Of a DNA stretch of 64,000 nt, positions 57,586 to 64,000 are shown one piece after another. A model generated the notes under the pieces. The model saw nothing but the letters and a program-made list of their open reading frames with translations. It searched no databases and was not told the DNA's origin. Where the stretch lies: assembly GCA_900102385.1 (NCBI GenBank), contig FNBQ01000015.1, positions 1-64,000 on the forward strand, given 5' to 3'. How positions within the stretch are numbered: position 1 is the stretch's first letter; the number at the start of each line of letters is the position of its first letter. The position numbers and the translations under genes are program-made. Source of the DNA: Bacteroidales bacterium KHT7. Lineage in GTDB: Bacteria; Bacteroidota; Bacteroidia; Bacteroidales; Bacteroidaceae.

Positions 57586-58014
57586 TTAAGCCATTTTAGC
57601 CTTGAAAGCCAATGCATACATTCTGACCTGCTTAATCATTGCAAGCAAGCCGTTACTTCGGGTTGGCGAAAGATGCTCTTTCAGTCCGATTTTCTCTATA
57701 AAATAAAGGTCTGCACCGAGAATTTCATCTGGAGTATGGTCTGAAAGCACGCGGATAAGCAATGCCACGATGCCCTTTACGATAAGCGCATCACTTTCTG
57801 CCTGAAAATGAATAACGCCATCGACCAAATCAGCTTGAAGCCACACACGACTCTGGCAACCGTCGATAAGGTTCGACTCTGTCTTATACTTCTCGTCGAG
57901 CGGCTCCTGCTCATTTCCCAAGTCGATAAGCATCTGATACTTGTCCATCCAATCCTCTACATCCAAGAACTCTTCGATAACCTCATCTTGAATCTCGTTA
58001 ATAGTTTGTTTCAT
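57586..58014 (-). CDS. SufE family protein (cysteine desulfurase activator)
   Basis: It has 142 residues from ATG 58014. The frame is open upstream to 58440, but that part is antisense to or overlaps the M28 gene and is not protein-like. It contains NLIDGCQSRVW with the sulfur-accepting Cys53. SufE takes persulfide sulfur from SufS for Fe-S cluster assembly. It stands apart from any suf genes, 14 bp after the M28 peptidase gene. Confidence 0.94.
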   Translation of the reverse strand: MKQTINEIQDEVIEEFLDVEDWMDKYQMLIDLGNEQEPLDEKYKTESNLIDGCQSRVWLQADLVDGVIHFQAESDALIVKGIVALLIRVLSDHTPDEILGADLYFIEKIGLKEHLSPTRSNGLLAMIKQVRMYALAFKAKMA

Positions 58015-58028
58015 CCTATAAAATCTTT

Positions 58029-59003
58029 TTACTTTTCGTTGTATATAACCTGCATCATTGTCTGTCCGACAGCCTTTAGAGTTGATTTGTCGATGTGCTC
58101 CACATCGTCGTTTATCGTGTGCCACGTTGGACCAAAAGAGCACGAAGTTCCTTCGTAATAAGGAATTATGTCGATTGTCGGAATATTTGCTATTTTGTTT
58201 ATCGGACCGTGGTCGTCGGTGATGTAGCCGCCCTGCTTGCGAGGGAATACCGATGAATATCCAGCTTCTTCGGCTGCGTTCCAGACCTTGTTTACGACCG
58301 AGCGCGCATACTCGAGCGAGAAGCCCTCTTGCATGAAGCGTGCTCCTTGTCCGCCAACCATGTCGAGCAAAATGCCGTAACGTGCCTTGTAGCCTGCCAC
58401 ATGCGGATTTGCAGCCCAATACTGAGCGCCCAAAGCCCACGATTCCTCGTCGTTGTCAGTGCCGTAATCCTCGGCATCAAGGCAGATGAAATCGATGCCT
58501 ACATTTATGTTCTTCTGCTGAATCTGACGAGCCAATTCAAGCATCACGGCAACGCCGCTCGCTCCGTCGTTTGCTCCCATAACGGGAGTTTTGTGATTCT
58601 TCTCGACGGGGTCGGCATCCGCCCACGGACGAGAGTCCCAATGCGAGCAAATAAGTATTCGTGCACCGTTATCAACGTTGTAAGATGCAATGATGTTTCG
58701 GTTTTTCAGAACAGTTCCGTCGAAAGCCTTAACATCGGCAAACTGCTCAGTTACCGTTGCACCGTATTTTTTGAAAGTCGCAACCAGATAATCTCCGCAC
58801 TTGTCGTGAGCCTTAGAATTCATCGTTCTTGGCCCAAACTCACATTGCTTCTGGACAAAAACAAATGCGCTGTCTTCGTTAAAAGACGGAGCAAGAACAA
58901 CAGTATCGGCCTCTGCATTGCCAGACTTTGAAGTCTGACTGTGGCAAGCCGAAAAGAACAGAGTTACTAAAGGCAGTAAAAAAACAATCTTATTTATCTT
59001 CAT
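58029..59003 (-). CDS. M28 family zinc peptidase / glutaminyl cyclase-like lipoprotein
   Basis: It has 324 residues. Lipoprotein signal with Cys20 (LFFSACHSQ). Zinc-site residues are visible: His121 in CSHWDSR, Asp146 in GANDGASG, Glu178 in LDAEDYG, and His295 in GPTWHTIND. The GANDGASG and DAEDYG motifs match bacterial glutaminyl-peptide cyclotransferase-like members, which make N-terminal pyroglutamate; aminopeptidase activity is the alternative. In Bacteroidetes many exported proteins carry N-terminal Gln after signal cleavage, so cyclase activity is plausible. Confidence 0.87.
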   Translation of the reverse strand: MKINKIVFLLPLVTLFFSACHSQTSKSGNAEADTVVLAPSFNEDSAFVFVQKQCEFGPRTMNSKAHDKCGDYLVATFKKYGATVTEQFADVKAFDGTVLKNRNIIASYNVDNGARILICSHWDSRPWADADPVEKNHKTPVMGANDGASGVAVMLELARQIQQKNINVGIDFICLDAEDYGTDNDEESWALGAQYWAANPHVAGYKARYGILLDMVGGQGARFMQEGFSLEYARSVVNKVWNAAEEAGYSSVFPRKQGGYITDDHGPINKIANIPTIDIIPYYEGTSCSFGPTWHTINDDVEHIDKSTLKAVGQTMMQVIYNEK

Positions 59004-59017
59004 ACAAAGAATTTATA

Positions 59018-60790
59018 TCAAAAGCGGATACAGCCCTTTGCCTGAACCTCTGTCATGACACGAAGGAAGTTTCCGCCCCATATTTTTCGAATATCTTCTT
59101 CACTATATCTCTCTTTTAACAGAAGACGAGTGAAATTTATCAGTTCGCTTGCCGATGCGCATCCCGGCACTCCGCCATCGCCATCGAAATCTGTGCCGAT
59201 GCCAACATGGTCGATGCCCATTATATCGACAGCCCTGTTAAGATGAGCGATAGCATCGAGAATCGTTGCCTTGCCATCGGTGCGAAGGAAGCCGTTGTAC
59301 AGCGTTACTTGCATCACTCCACCTTTCTGGGCAAGTTTCCGCATCTGGTCGTCGGTGATGTTTCGAGGATGATTGCACAACGCGCGACTATTTGAGTGTG
59401 AACATACAATCGGAGTTGAACTGATGTCGAGCGCATCGTAAAAACTCTTCTCGCCACCATGCGAAAGGTCAACCATCATTCCAACGCGATTCATTTCCTT
59501 GATTACCTTCTCGCCAAAATCGCTAACGCCGTTATGCTCGTTTGCGCCCTTTGCCGAGTCGCAGATGTCATTGTCGCCGTTGTGGCAGAGCGTCATATAA
59601 ACCACGCCACGCTTTCTGAAAGCCTCTATGTTGGCAACGTCTTTTCCTACGGCATATCCGTTTTCGATGCCCATCATAACAGCCTTTTTACCCTCGCTTT
59701 TAAGGCGATACAAATCGACAGGAGAATATGCAATGCCCACCGCCGAACTGTTGGCAGCAACCATCGTCTCAATCTCCGACAGAATGTTGTTTGCCTTTGC
59801 CGTTGCAGCAAGCAGAGAATTGTCGTCGCGCTCGAGCTGCTTTAGATAAGCAACCATAATTGTAGCATCGAGCCGACCTTCGCGCATCTTGTGCAAATCG
59901 ACGAGGATTTTCGGATCGCGACGGTCGAAATGAATATCTTGGTCGAAGAACATCGGCGTGTCGCAATGCGAATCGAGCGACAAAACCTTGTCGTGAACAG
60001 CCTTTGCCTTCATGAACGATGAGGATTCGCCCACAAGCCACTCAAAGAGCGGCATCATGCTGTCGTCGCCTCTCAAGGCAAAACATTCGGGATGCCACTG
60101 AACGCCGACTATCGACTTATGTTCTGACGATTCGACAGCCTCGATAACACCATCGGGACTCGTTGCCGATACCCGAAGATGAGGGCCGGCATTCTTCACC
60201 GCCTGATGATGAAACGAATTGACGAACAATTTTTCTGAACCGAAAACTGATGCCAGAACACTATCCTTCACCACATTAACGCTGTGCGATGCAATGCTTC
60301 GGTCAAGATCCTGAGAATGCTTCAGATGCACACCCTCCTGCTGCGAATAGATGTCCTGATAGACTTCACCTCCAAGAGCCACGGCAATCATCTGAATTCC
60401 GCGGCAAATGCCAAGCATCGGAATCTGACGGTCGAAAGCCAACCGGGCAAGAAAAAGCTCCTGCTCGTCGCGCATGAAGTTTATCGAATGAAGCTCGCGC
60501 ACAGGCTCCTCGCCCACAAACAGCGGATTAAGGTCGCCGCCACCCGAGAACAGAAGCCCGTCAACGCGGTCGAGCACCTCGAGCATCGCCTCCTTGTCGG
60601 TAAATGGAGGAATGATGAGCGGCGTTCCACCAGCCTTAAGCACAGACTGATAGTACCCCTCGGCAATGGTGCAACTAGCATCGCAGTAATTACCCGTTAT
60701 TCCGATTATCGGTTGCTTTCCGCGGCTTGGACATTCAGAATGAAAGACTTCATCGCACGCCCCTTTCCAGTCGAACGAATTCATTGCCAT
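59018..60790 (-). CDS. Fusion of class I glutamine amidotransferase (C26, PuuD-like) and membrane dipeptidase (M19)
   Basis: It has 590 residues from ATG 60790; the frame also permits a TTG one codon earlier. N-terminal half (about 25-255): PuuD-type gamma-glutamyl hydrolase with GICRG (Cys129) and QWHPE (His233, Glu235). C-terminal half (about 265-590): M19 renal-dipeptidase fold with DSHCDTP (His275, Asp277), later DLSHGG, VCSHSNSRAL and GIGTDFDGDGG. Both active sites look intact. The joint protein would cut gamma-glutamyl compounds and dipeptides. It is coupled to the Lrp gene by TGATG. Confidence 0.93.
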   Translation of the reverse strand: MAMNSFDWKGACDEVFHSECPSRGKQPIIGITGNYCDASCTIAEGYYQSVLKAGGTPLIIPPFTDKEAMLEVLDRVDGLLFSGGGDLNPLFVGEEPVRELHSINFMRDEQELFLARLAFDRQIPMLGICRGIQMIAVALGGEVYQDIYSQQEGVHLKHSQDLDRSIASHSVNVVKDSVLASVFGSEKLFVNSFHHQAVKNAGPHLRVSATSPDGVIEAVESSEHKSIVGVQWHPECFALRGDDSMMPLFEWLVGESSSFMKAKAVHDKVLSLDSHCDTPMFFDQDIHFDRRDPKILVDLHKMREGRLDATIMVAYLKQLERDDNSLLAATAKANNILSEIETMVAANSSAVGIAYSPVDLYRLKSEGKKAVMMGIENGYAVGKDVANIEAFRKRGVVYMTLCHNGDNDICDSAKGANEHNGVSDFGEKVIKEMNRVGMMVDLSHGGEKSFYDALDISSTPIVCSHSNSRALCNHPRNITDDQMRKLAQKGGVMQVTLYNGFLRTDGKATILDAIAHLNRAVDIMGIDHVGIGTDFDGDGGVPGCASASELINFTRLLLKERYSEEDIRKIWGGNFLRVMTEVQAKGCIRF

Positions 60791-61275
60791 CAAGCCTCTT
60801 CCTGCTCCTCTGATTTGTTAGCCTGAATTGGAATTTCCTTCTTTATGCTCTGCTCAAGCGAGATAAGAGTCTCGGTTGATACGACGCCCGGAATTTCCTG
60901 AAGTTGATTGTTGAGCAAGTCCATAAGATGCTCGTTGTCGCGTGCATAAAGTTTTGTAAGCATTGTGTAAGGACCTGTTGTGAAATGGCACTCCACAATT
61001 TCAGGAATCTGATTGAGACGTTCAACCACATTCTTGTACATTGAGCCTTTCTCGAGTTTGATTCCGACATAAGTACAAGTGTAGTAGCCCAGTTTCTTCG
61101 GATTTACGTTGTAGCCCGAGCCAACTATTACGCCCATATCGAAAAGACGCTGTACACGCTGGTGTATTGCGGCGCGCGAAACGCCACATTCGGCAGCAAC
61201 ATCCTTGAATGGTATTCTTGCGTTTCCTGAGATGATTTTCAGTATCTGTCTGTCCAAACTATCTATTTTCTCCAT
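60790..61275 (-). CDS. Lrp/AsnC family transcriptional regulator
   Basis: It has 161 residues. N-terminal helix-turn-helix (about 18-45: IPFKDVAAECGVSRAAIHQRVQRL in pieces) and a RAM ligand-binding domain (about 65-145). It heads a five-gene operon with peptidases, so it may sense an amino acid released by them. The stop overlaps the start of the fusion gene by one base (TGATG). Confidence 0.94.
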   Translation of the reverse strand: MEKIDSLDRQILKIISGNARIPFKDVAAECGVSRAAIHQRVQRLFDMGVIVGSGYNVNPKKLGYYTCTYVGIKLEKGSMYKNVVERLNQIPEIVECHFTTGPYTMLTKLYARDNEHLMDLLNNQLQEIPGVVSTETLISLEQSIKKEIPIQANKSEEQEEA

Positions 61276-61300
61276 AATAAAAAAATTATCAATTTGTAAG

Positions 61301-61332
61301 CAAATATAAAAAATATTTTTAACTTCATCAAG
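61301..61332 (-). promoter_or_regulatory. Promoter of the Lrp-peptidase operon
   Basis: On the minus strand CTTG (61329-61332), 20 bp, then TATATTTG (61301-61308), about 25 bp before the Lrp start codon. Confidence 0.65.
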
Positions 61333-61350
61333 TTATGGCAGAAAAATGCA

Positions 61351-61385
61351 ACAAAAAAAGCGCTACAATCAGATGTAGCGCTTCC
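61351..61385 (-). terminator. Terminator of the FKBP genes
   Basis: On the minus strand AAGCGCTACA pairs with TGTAGCGCTT (61358-61367 with 61374-61383) around a 6-base loop, followed by seven T. It lies 31 bp after the stop codon of the last FKBP gene. Confidence 0.92.
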
Positions 61386-61414
61386 TTTATTGTTATTTCG
61401 ATATCTTTTGCCGA

Positions 61415-62344
61415 CTATTTTTTTGCACGGTGACCACCGTGTTCTGGTTTTTCGACAATATCGAGCAATTCGACTGTAAAAATCAGCGTTGAGTAAGCAG
61501 GAATCTGTCCTGCAGCTCTTGCACCGTAGGCCAAATCCTCAGGAATGTACAACTCCCACTTTGAGCCTACAGGCATAAGTTTCAAAGCCTCGGTCCAACC
61601 CTTGATAACCTGAGTTACACCAAATTCAGCAGGCTCGTTACGCTTGTACGAACTGTCGAAAACTGTTCCGTCGAGCAACTTACCTTCGTAGTTCACCTTT
61701 ACGTAACTTGTATCGACAGGAATCGCGCCCTTACCCTTTGTAATGATTTTGTACTGAAGTCCGCTTGGCAAAGTAACAACGCCCTTTTTCTTCTTGTTTG
61801 CAGAAAGGAACGCGTTGCCAACAGCCTTAGCCTCAAGCTCATTCTTCTTCTTTATGCTGTCAACGCCGTTTTTCAGATACATCTGAGCATCTTTTGTGGA
61901 GAAATCAGACTTGCCCAAAACGGCCGCCTTGAAACCAGCAATCACATTCTCGGGAGAAACGGTGTAGGCACTGTCGCCATCGAGCTGCGTCTTGTTGAAG
62001 CTGAAAATCATGTCCATCAACTGCGGAGCGACATTCAGGCCTGCATAGTATGCCACCTTCTCCTTGTCGTTTACGCTGTTGAAATAATCCTCCAAACCAC
62101 GGATAAAATCGTTCATGCAAGAGGCTGTATCAACATTCAATTTCTGAACAAGGAAAGGCTTCAAGCCCTGTGAGTTTGCAACTCCGAGAGCATAGCCAAG
62201 CGAGTCGGTATTTGGGAGTTTAACCTCTCTTACGGCGACTTCGGTCTTAGCTTCTTTCTTGTTGTTTTTCTTGGCTTTCTGTGCAAACGCAAACGTGCTG
62301 CACAGAAGAGCCAACGCGATAACGCTATAACGAACAGATTTCAT
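61415..62344 (-). CDS. FKBP-type peptidyl-prolyl isomerase, exported (FKBP 3 of 3 in transcript order)
   Basis: It has 309 residues. Signal peptide (1-21, ending FAFAQ), then a Lys-rich linker, a helical dimerisation region (about 45-180) and a C-terminal FKBP domain (about 195-300) with GTVFDSSYKRNEPAEFGV, VIKGWTEALKLMPVGSKW and the GARAAGQIPAYSTLIF flap. It folds proline-containing proteins in the periplasm. The start overlaps the stop of the preceding FKBP gene by one base (TAATG). Confidence 0.94.
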   Translation of the reverse strand: MKSVRYSVIALALLCSTFAFAQKAKKNNKKEAKTEVAVREVKLPNTDSLGYALGVANSQGLKPFLVQKLNVDTASCMNDFIRGLEDYFNSVNDKEKVAYYAGLNVAPQLMDMIFSFNKTQLDGDSAYTVSPENVIAGFKAAVLGKSDFSTKDAQMYLKNGVDSIKKKNELEAKAVGNAFLSANKKKKGVVTLPSGLQYKIITKGKGAIPVDTSYVKVNYEGKLLDGTVFDSSYKRNEPAEFGVTQVIKGWTEALKLMPVGSKWELYIPEDLAYGARAAGQIPAYSTLIFTVELLDIVEKPEHGGHRAKK

Positions 62345-63225
62345 TATTTGTTATCCTCCTTCTCGATACCAACAAGTTCAACCTCAAATACAAGAGTTGA
62401 GAATGGCTTAATCTGACCAGCCTCACGCTCTCCGTAAGCAAGTTCCTGTGGTATGTAGAGCTTCCACTTTGAGCCTACAGGCATAAGCTGAAGAGCCTCA
62501 GTCCAACCCTTGATAACCTGATTTACACGGAACTTAGCAGGCTCGTTGCGCTTGAATGAGCTATCAAACTCTGTTCCGTCGATAAGAGTACCGCGGTAGT
62601 TAACCTTTACCATGCTGTTCTCAGATGGCTTCTCGCCATTACCCTCGGTGATAACCTCGTACTGCAAACCGCTTGGAAGAACCTTAACCTTTGCGTTCTT
62701 CTTGTTGTTTGCAAGGAAGTCCTCGTTCTTCTTCTTATAGTCGCCATACTGCTTCTCCATAGATGCCTTCTTGATAGCCTCCATCTTAACGCGAGTAAGT
62801 TCCTGAGCCTTCTCAACAGACATCTGACCGCCCTTGCCTGTAGCACCGGCAATGAAACCTGCCATGAAGTTCTTCATGCTGATAGTCTGAGTTGAATCCT
62901 CGCCGAAAAGTTCGCGGTTGATGCCCTGCTTCATCTGGCCGCCAATCTGCTGACCGATTGTAACACCTGCGTAGTATGCAGCCTTCTTCTTGTCATCGCC
63001 AGCAGTTGCGCCCTCAGTCAAACCCTTGACAAACTCGTCCATATAAGTAGTATCAACGCCTACACGCTGTACAAGATAATCCTTAAGTCCCTGAGTCTGT
63101 GCCATACCGATAGCGTAACTCAGTGTGTCAAGATCTGATGACATATCTGCCTTTGGGGCACTGTTAGTACATGATGCAGCAAAGCCTGCCAATGCCACCA
63201 TGCCAATTACGATTGATTTTTTCAT
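62344..63225 (-). CDS. FKBP-type peptidyl-prolyl isomerase, lipoprotein (FKBP 2 of 3)
   Basis: It has 293 residues. Lipoprotein signal ending FAASC (Cys19). A dimerisation region (about 30-175) precedes the FKBP domain (about 185-290): GTEFDSSFKRNEPAKFRV, QVIKGWTEALQLMPVGSKW and IKPFSTLVFEVELV. It is closely related to its neighbour at 61415 and the two share intact active-site residues, so they are recent-looking duplicates. It would act at the membrane facing the periplasm. Confidence 0.94.
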   Translation of the reverse strand: MKKSIVIGMVALAGFAASCTNSAPKADMSSDLDTLSYAIGMAQTQGLKDYLVQRVGVDTTYMDEFVKGLTEGATAGDDKKKAAYYAGVTIGQQIGGQMKQGINRELFGEDSTQTISMKNFMAGFIAGATGKGGQMSVEKAQELTRVKMEAIKKASMEKQYGDYKKKNEDFLANNKKNAKVKVLPSGLQYEVITEGNGEKPSENSMVKVNYRGTLIDGTEFDSSFKRNEPAKFRVNQVIKGWTEALQLMPVGSKWKLYIPQELAYGEREAGQIKPFSTLVFEVELVGIEKEDNK

Positions 63226-63266
63226 GTTTTTGATTTATTAAAAAGTTATTTGAATTCTGAATAATT

Positions 63267-63791
63267 TTAAAGAACCTCGATAAGCTCTACATCGAAGATG
63301 AGTGCGCTGTATGGAGGAATTGAACCGCCGGCACCCTGAGCGCCATAACCAAGTTCGTAAGGAATGAAAAAGCGATACTTTGCGCCTTCCTTCATAAGCT
63401 GTACACCCTCGGTCCAACCCTTGATAACCTGATTCAGACCGAATGTAGCAGGAGCGTTGCGCTTGTACGAGCTGTCGAATTCAGTTCCGTCGATAAGTGT
63501 GCCTGCATAGTGGCACTTAACCTGACTTGTTGCACCCGGATTCTTACCTGTTCCTTCTTTCAAAACCATATACTGCAAGCCGCTTGGCAATACGATAACG
63601 CCTTCTTTCTTTGCATTTGCTTCAAGAAAAGCCTTGCCCTCGGCCTCTGCCTTCTTTGCTTTCTCGGCAGCACCCTCTACAGCGTCCTTTATTCCCTTCA
63701 GGAAATCGTCCAAACTTGGAAGGTCTGCAATACCCATTCCTACTAATTGCTGACCAATGTTAAGGCCTGCAGAGTAACTCTGTTGATCCAT
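63267..63791 (-). CDS. FKBP-type peptidyl-prolyl isomerase, cytoplasmic (FKBP 1 of 3)
   Basis: It has 174 residues and no signal peptide. The N-terminal dimerisation part is short (about 1-50: LNIGQQLVGMGIADLPSLDDF). The FKBP domain (about 65-174) has LIDGTEFDSSYKRNAPATFG, VIKGWTEGVQLMKEGAKY and GGSIPPYSALIFDVELIEVL in pieces. Start ATG 63791 gives the natural N-terminus. It is first in the three-gene row, so one row encodes cytoplasmic, lipid-anchored and exported forms. Confidence 0.94.
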   Translation of the reverse strand: MDQQSYSAGLNIGQQLVGMGIADLPSLDDFLKGIKDAVEGAAEKAKKAEAEGKAFLEANAKKEGVIVLPSGLQYMVLKEGTGKNPGATSQVKCHYAGTLIDGTEFDSSYKRNAPATFGLNQVIKGWTEGVQLMKEGAKYRFFIPYELGYGAQGAGGSIPPYSALIFDVELIEVL

Positions 63792-63839
63792 TATTATAAA
63801 AATGTTTTTATTTATTATTATTTAATTCTTTAAAGCATG

Positions 63840-63847
63840 CAAATTTA
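63840..63847 (-). promoter_or_regulatory. FKBP row promoter, -7 element
   Basis: On the minus strand TAAATTTG fits TAnnTTTG, about 49 bp before ATG 63791. The -33 element is not clear. Confidence 0.5.
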
Positions 63848-63891
63848 CGTTTTTATTTGAATGTAGTAAGATTGTTTGCTTATTTTTTTAG

Positions 63892-63899
63892 TATTTTTG
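63892..63899 (+). promoter_or_regulatory. Sirtuin gene promoter, -7 element
   Basis: TATTTTTG fits TAnnTTTG, 30 bp before the ATG. TTG words occur upstream but not at the standard spacing. Confidence 0.5.
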
Positions 63900-63929
63900 C
63901 ATTATTATGCTAATTTTAACGTATTTATC

Positions 63930-64000
63930 ATGAAAAAAATCGTTGTACTAACAGGCGCCGGAATGTCGGCAGAAAGTGGCATAAGCACATTTCGCGATTC
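63930..64000 (+). CDS. NAD-dependent protein deacylase, sirtuin family (5' part only)
   Basis: Only 23 codons lie in the window. They encode MKKIVVLTGAGMSAESGIS followed by TFRD, which is the NAD-binding start of bacterial SIR2 (CobB) proteins (GAGxS and TFRD motifs). These remove acetyl or longer acyl groups from lysines. The rest runs off the right edge. Confidence 0.92.
   Translation, partial: MKKIVVLTGAGMSAESGISTFRD

Noticed and set aside
58015-58440. N-terminal extension of the SufE frame
   Set aside because: The extra sequence overlaps the M28 peptidase gene on the same strand in another frame and is Arg/His-rich nonsense; normal SufE starts at 58014.

Overview
The window looks like a chromosomal segment of a member of the Bacteroidota, order Bacteroidales; a Prevotellaceae or Bacteroidaceae gut or rumen lineage is my best guess. 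Support: promoters match the phylum's TTTG-19/20 bp-TAnnTTTG pattern many times and classical -35/-10 boxes are absent; ribosomal-protein genes run rpsL-rpsG-fusA-rpsJ...rplQ with no tuf; lipoproteins and SusCD-less plant-polysaccharide enzymes are present; and a pectin esterase ends in a short VYIENGKKV-like tail that resembles tails I know from Prevotella secreted proteins.

Layout. 1-20 is the 5' tip of a 16S rRNA gene reading left, with leader and promoter to about 254. Then come eno (+), the gltX-kdtA pair (-), a PgpH-type HD phosphodiesterase (+), and priA preceded by a GH115 alpha-glucuronidase and tRNA-Leu(TAA) (-). 11.9-17.6 kb holds a repeat-containing exported protein of unknown function and a three-gene polysaccharide O-acylation operon (MBOAT plus two SGNH proteins). 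18.1-22.9 kb is one very long secreted protein joining a CE12 rhamnogalacturonan acetylesterase to a CE8 pectin methylesterase. 23.7-24.7 kb carries two AT-rich orphan lipoproteins between 15-bp direct repeats. 24.9-32.8 kb has an outer-membrane lipoprotein and a TetR-TolC-adaptor-RND-PII-like efflux operon with a palindromic operator candidate. gdhA, an RlpA-family protein and a decayed gene follow.

36.0-54.2 kb is one continuous leftward run of 32 genes: the str, S10, spc and alpha gene blocks fused (S12, S7, EF-G, S10 ... SecY, Map, IF-1, L36, S13, S11, S4, RpoA, L17). It has the usual contents except that L23 carries a lysine-rich internal insertion of about 50 residues. Strong hairpins sit in two of its widest internal gaps (fusA-rpsJ and rpsK-rpsD). 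55-61.3 kb has a DUF3467 gene, a C1-family protease, and a five-gene operon (Lrp regulator, glutamine-amidotransferase/dipeptidase fusion, M28 peptidase, SufE, outer-membrane protein). The right end has three tandem FKBP isomerases and the start of a sirtuin gene.

The least explained signal is a family of degenerate 11-bp tandem repeats (approximate unit WAGSWAnnGGG) in three separate gene-free regions (17717-17804, 23230-23317, 54707-54849). Units from different arrays match each other (up to 10 of 11 bases), although the arrays lie 5-37 kb apart and the neighbouring genes are unrelated. I do not recognise this as a named element.
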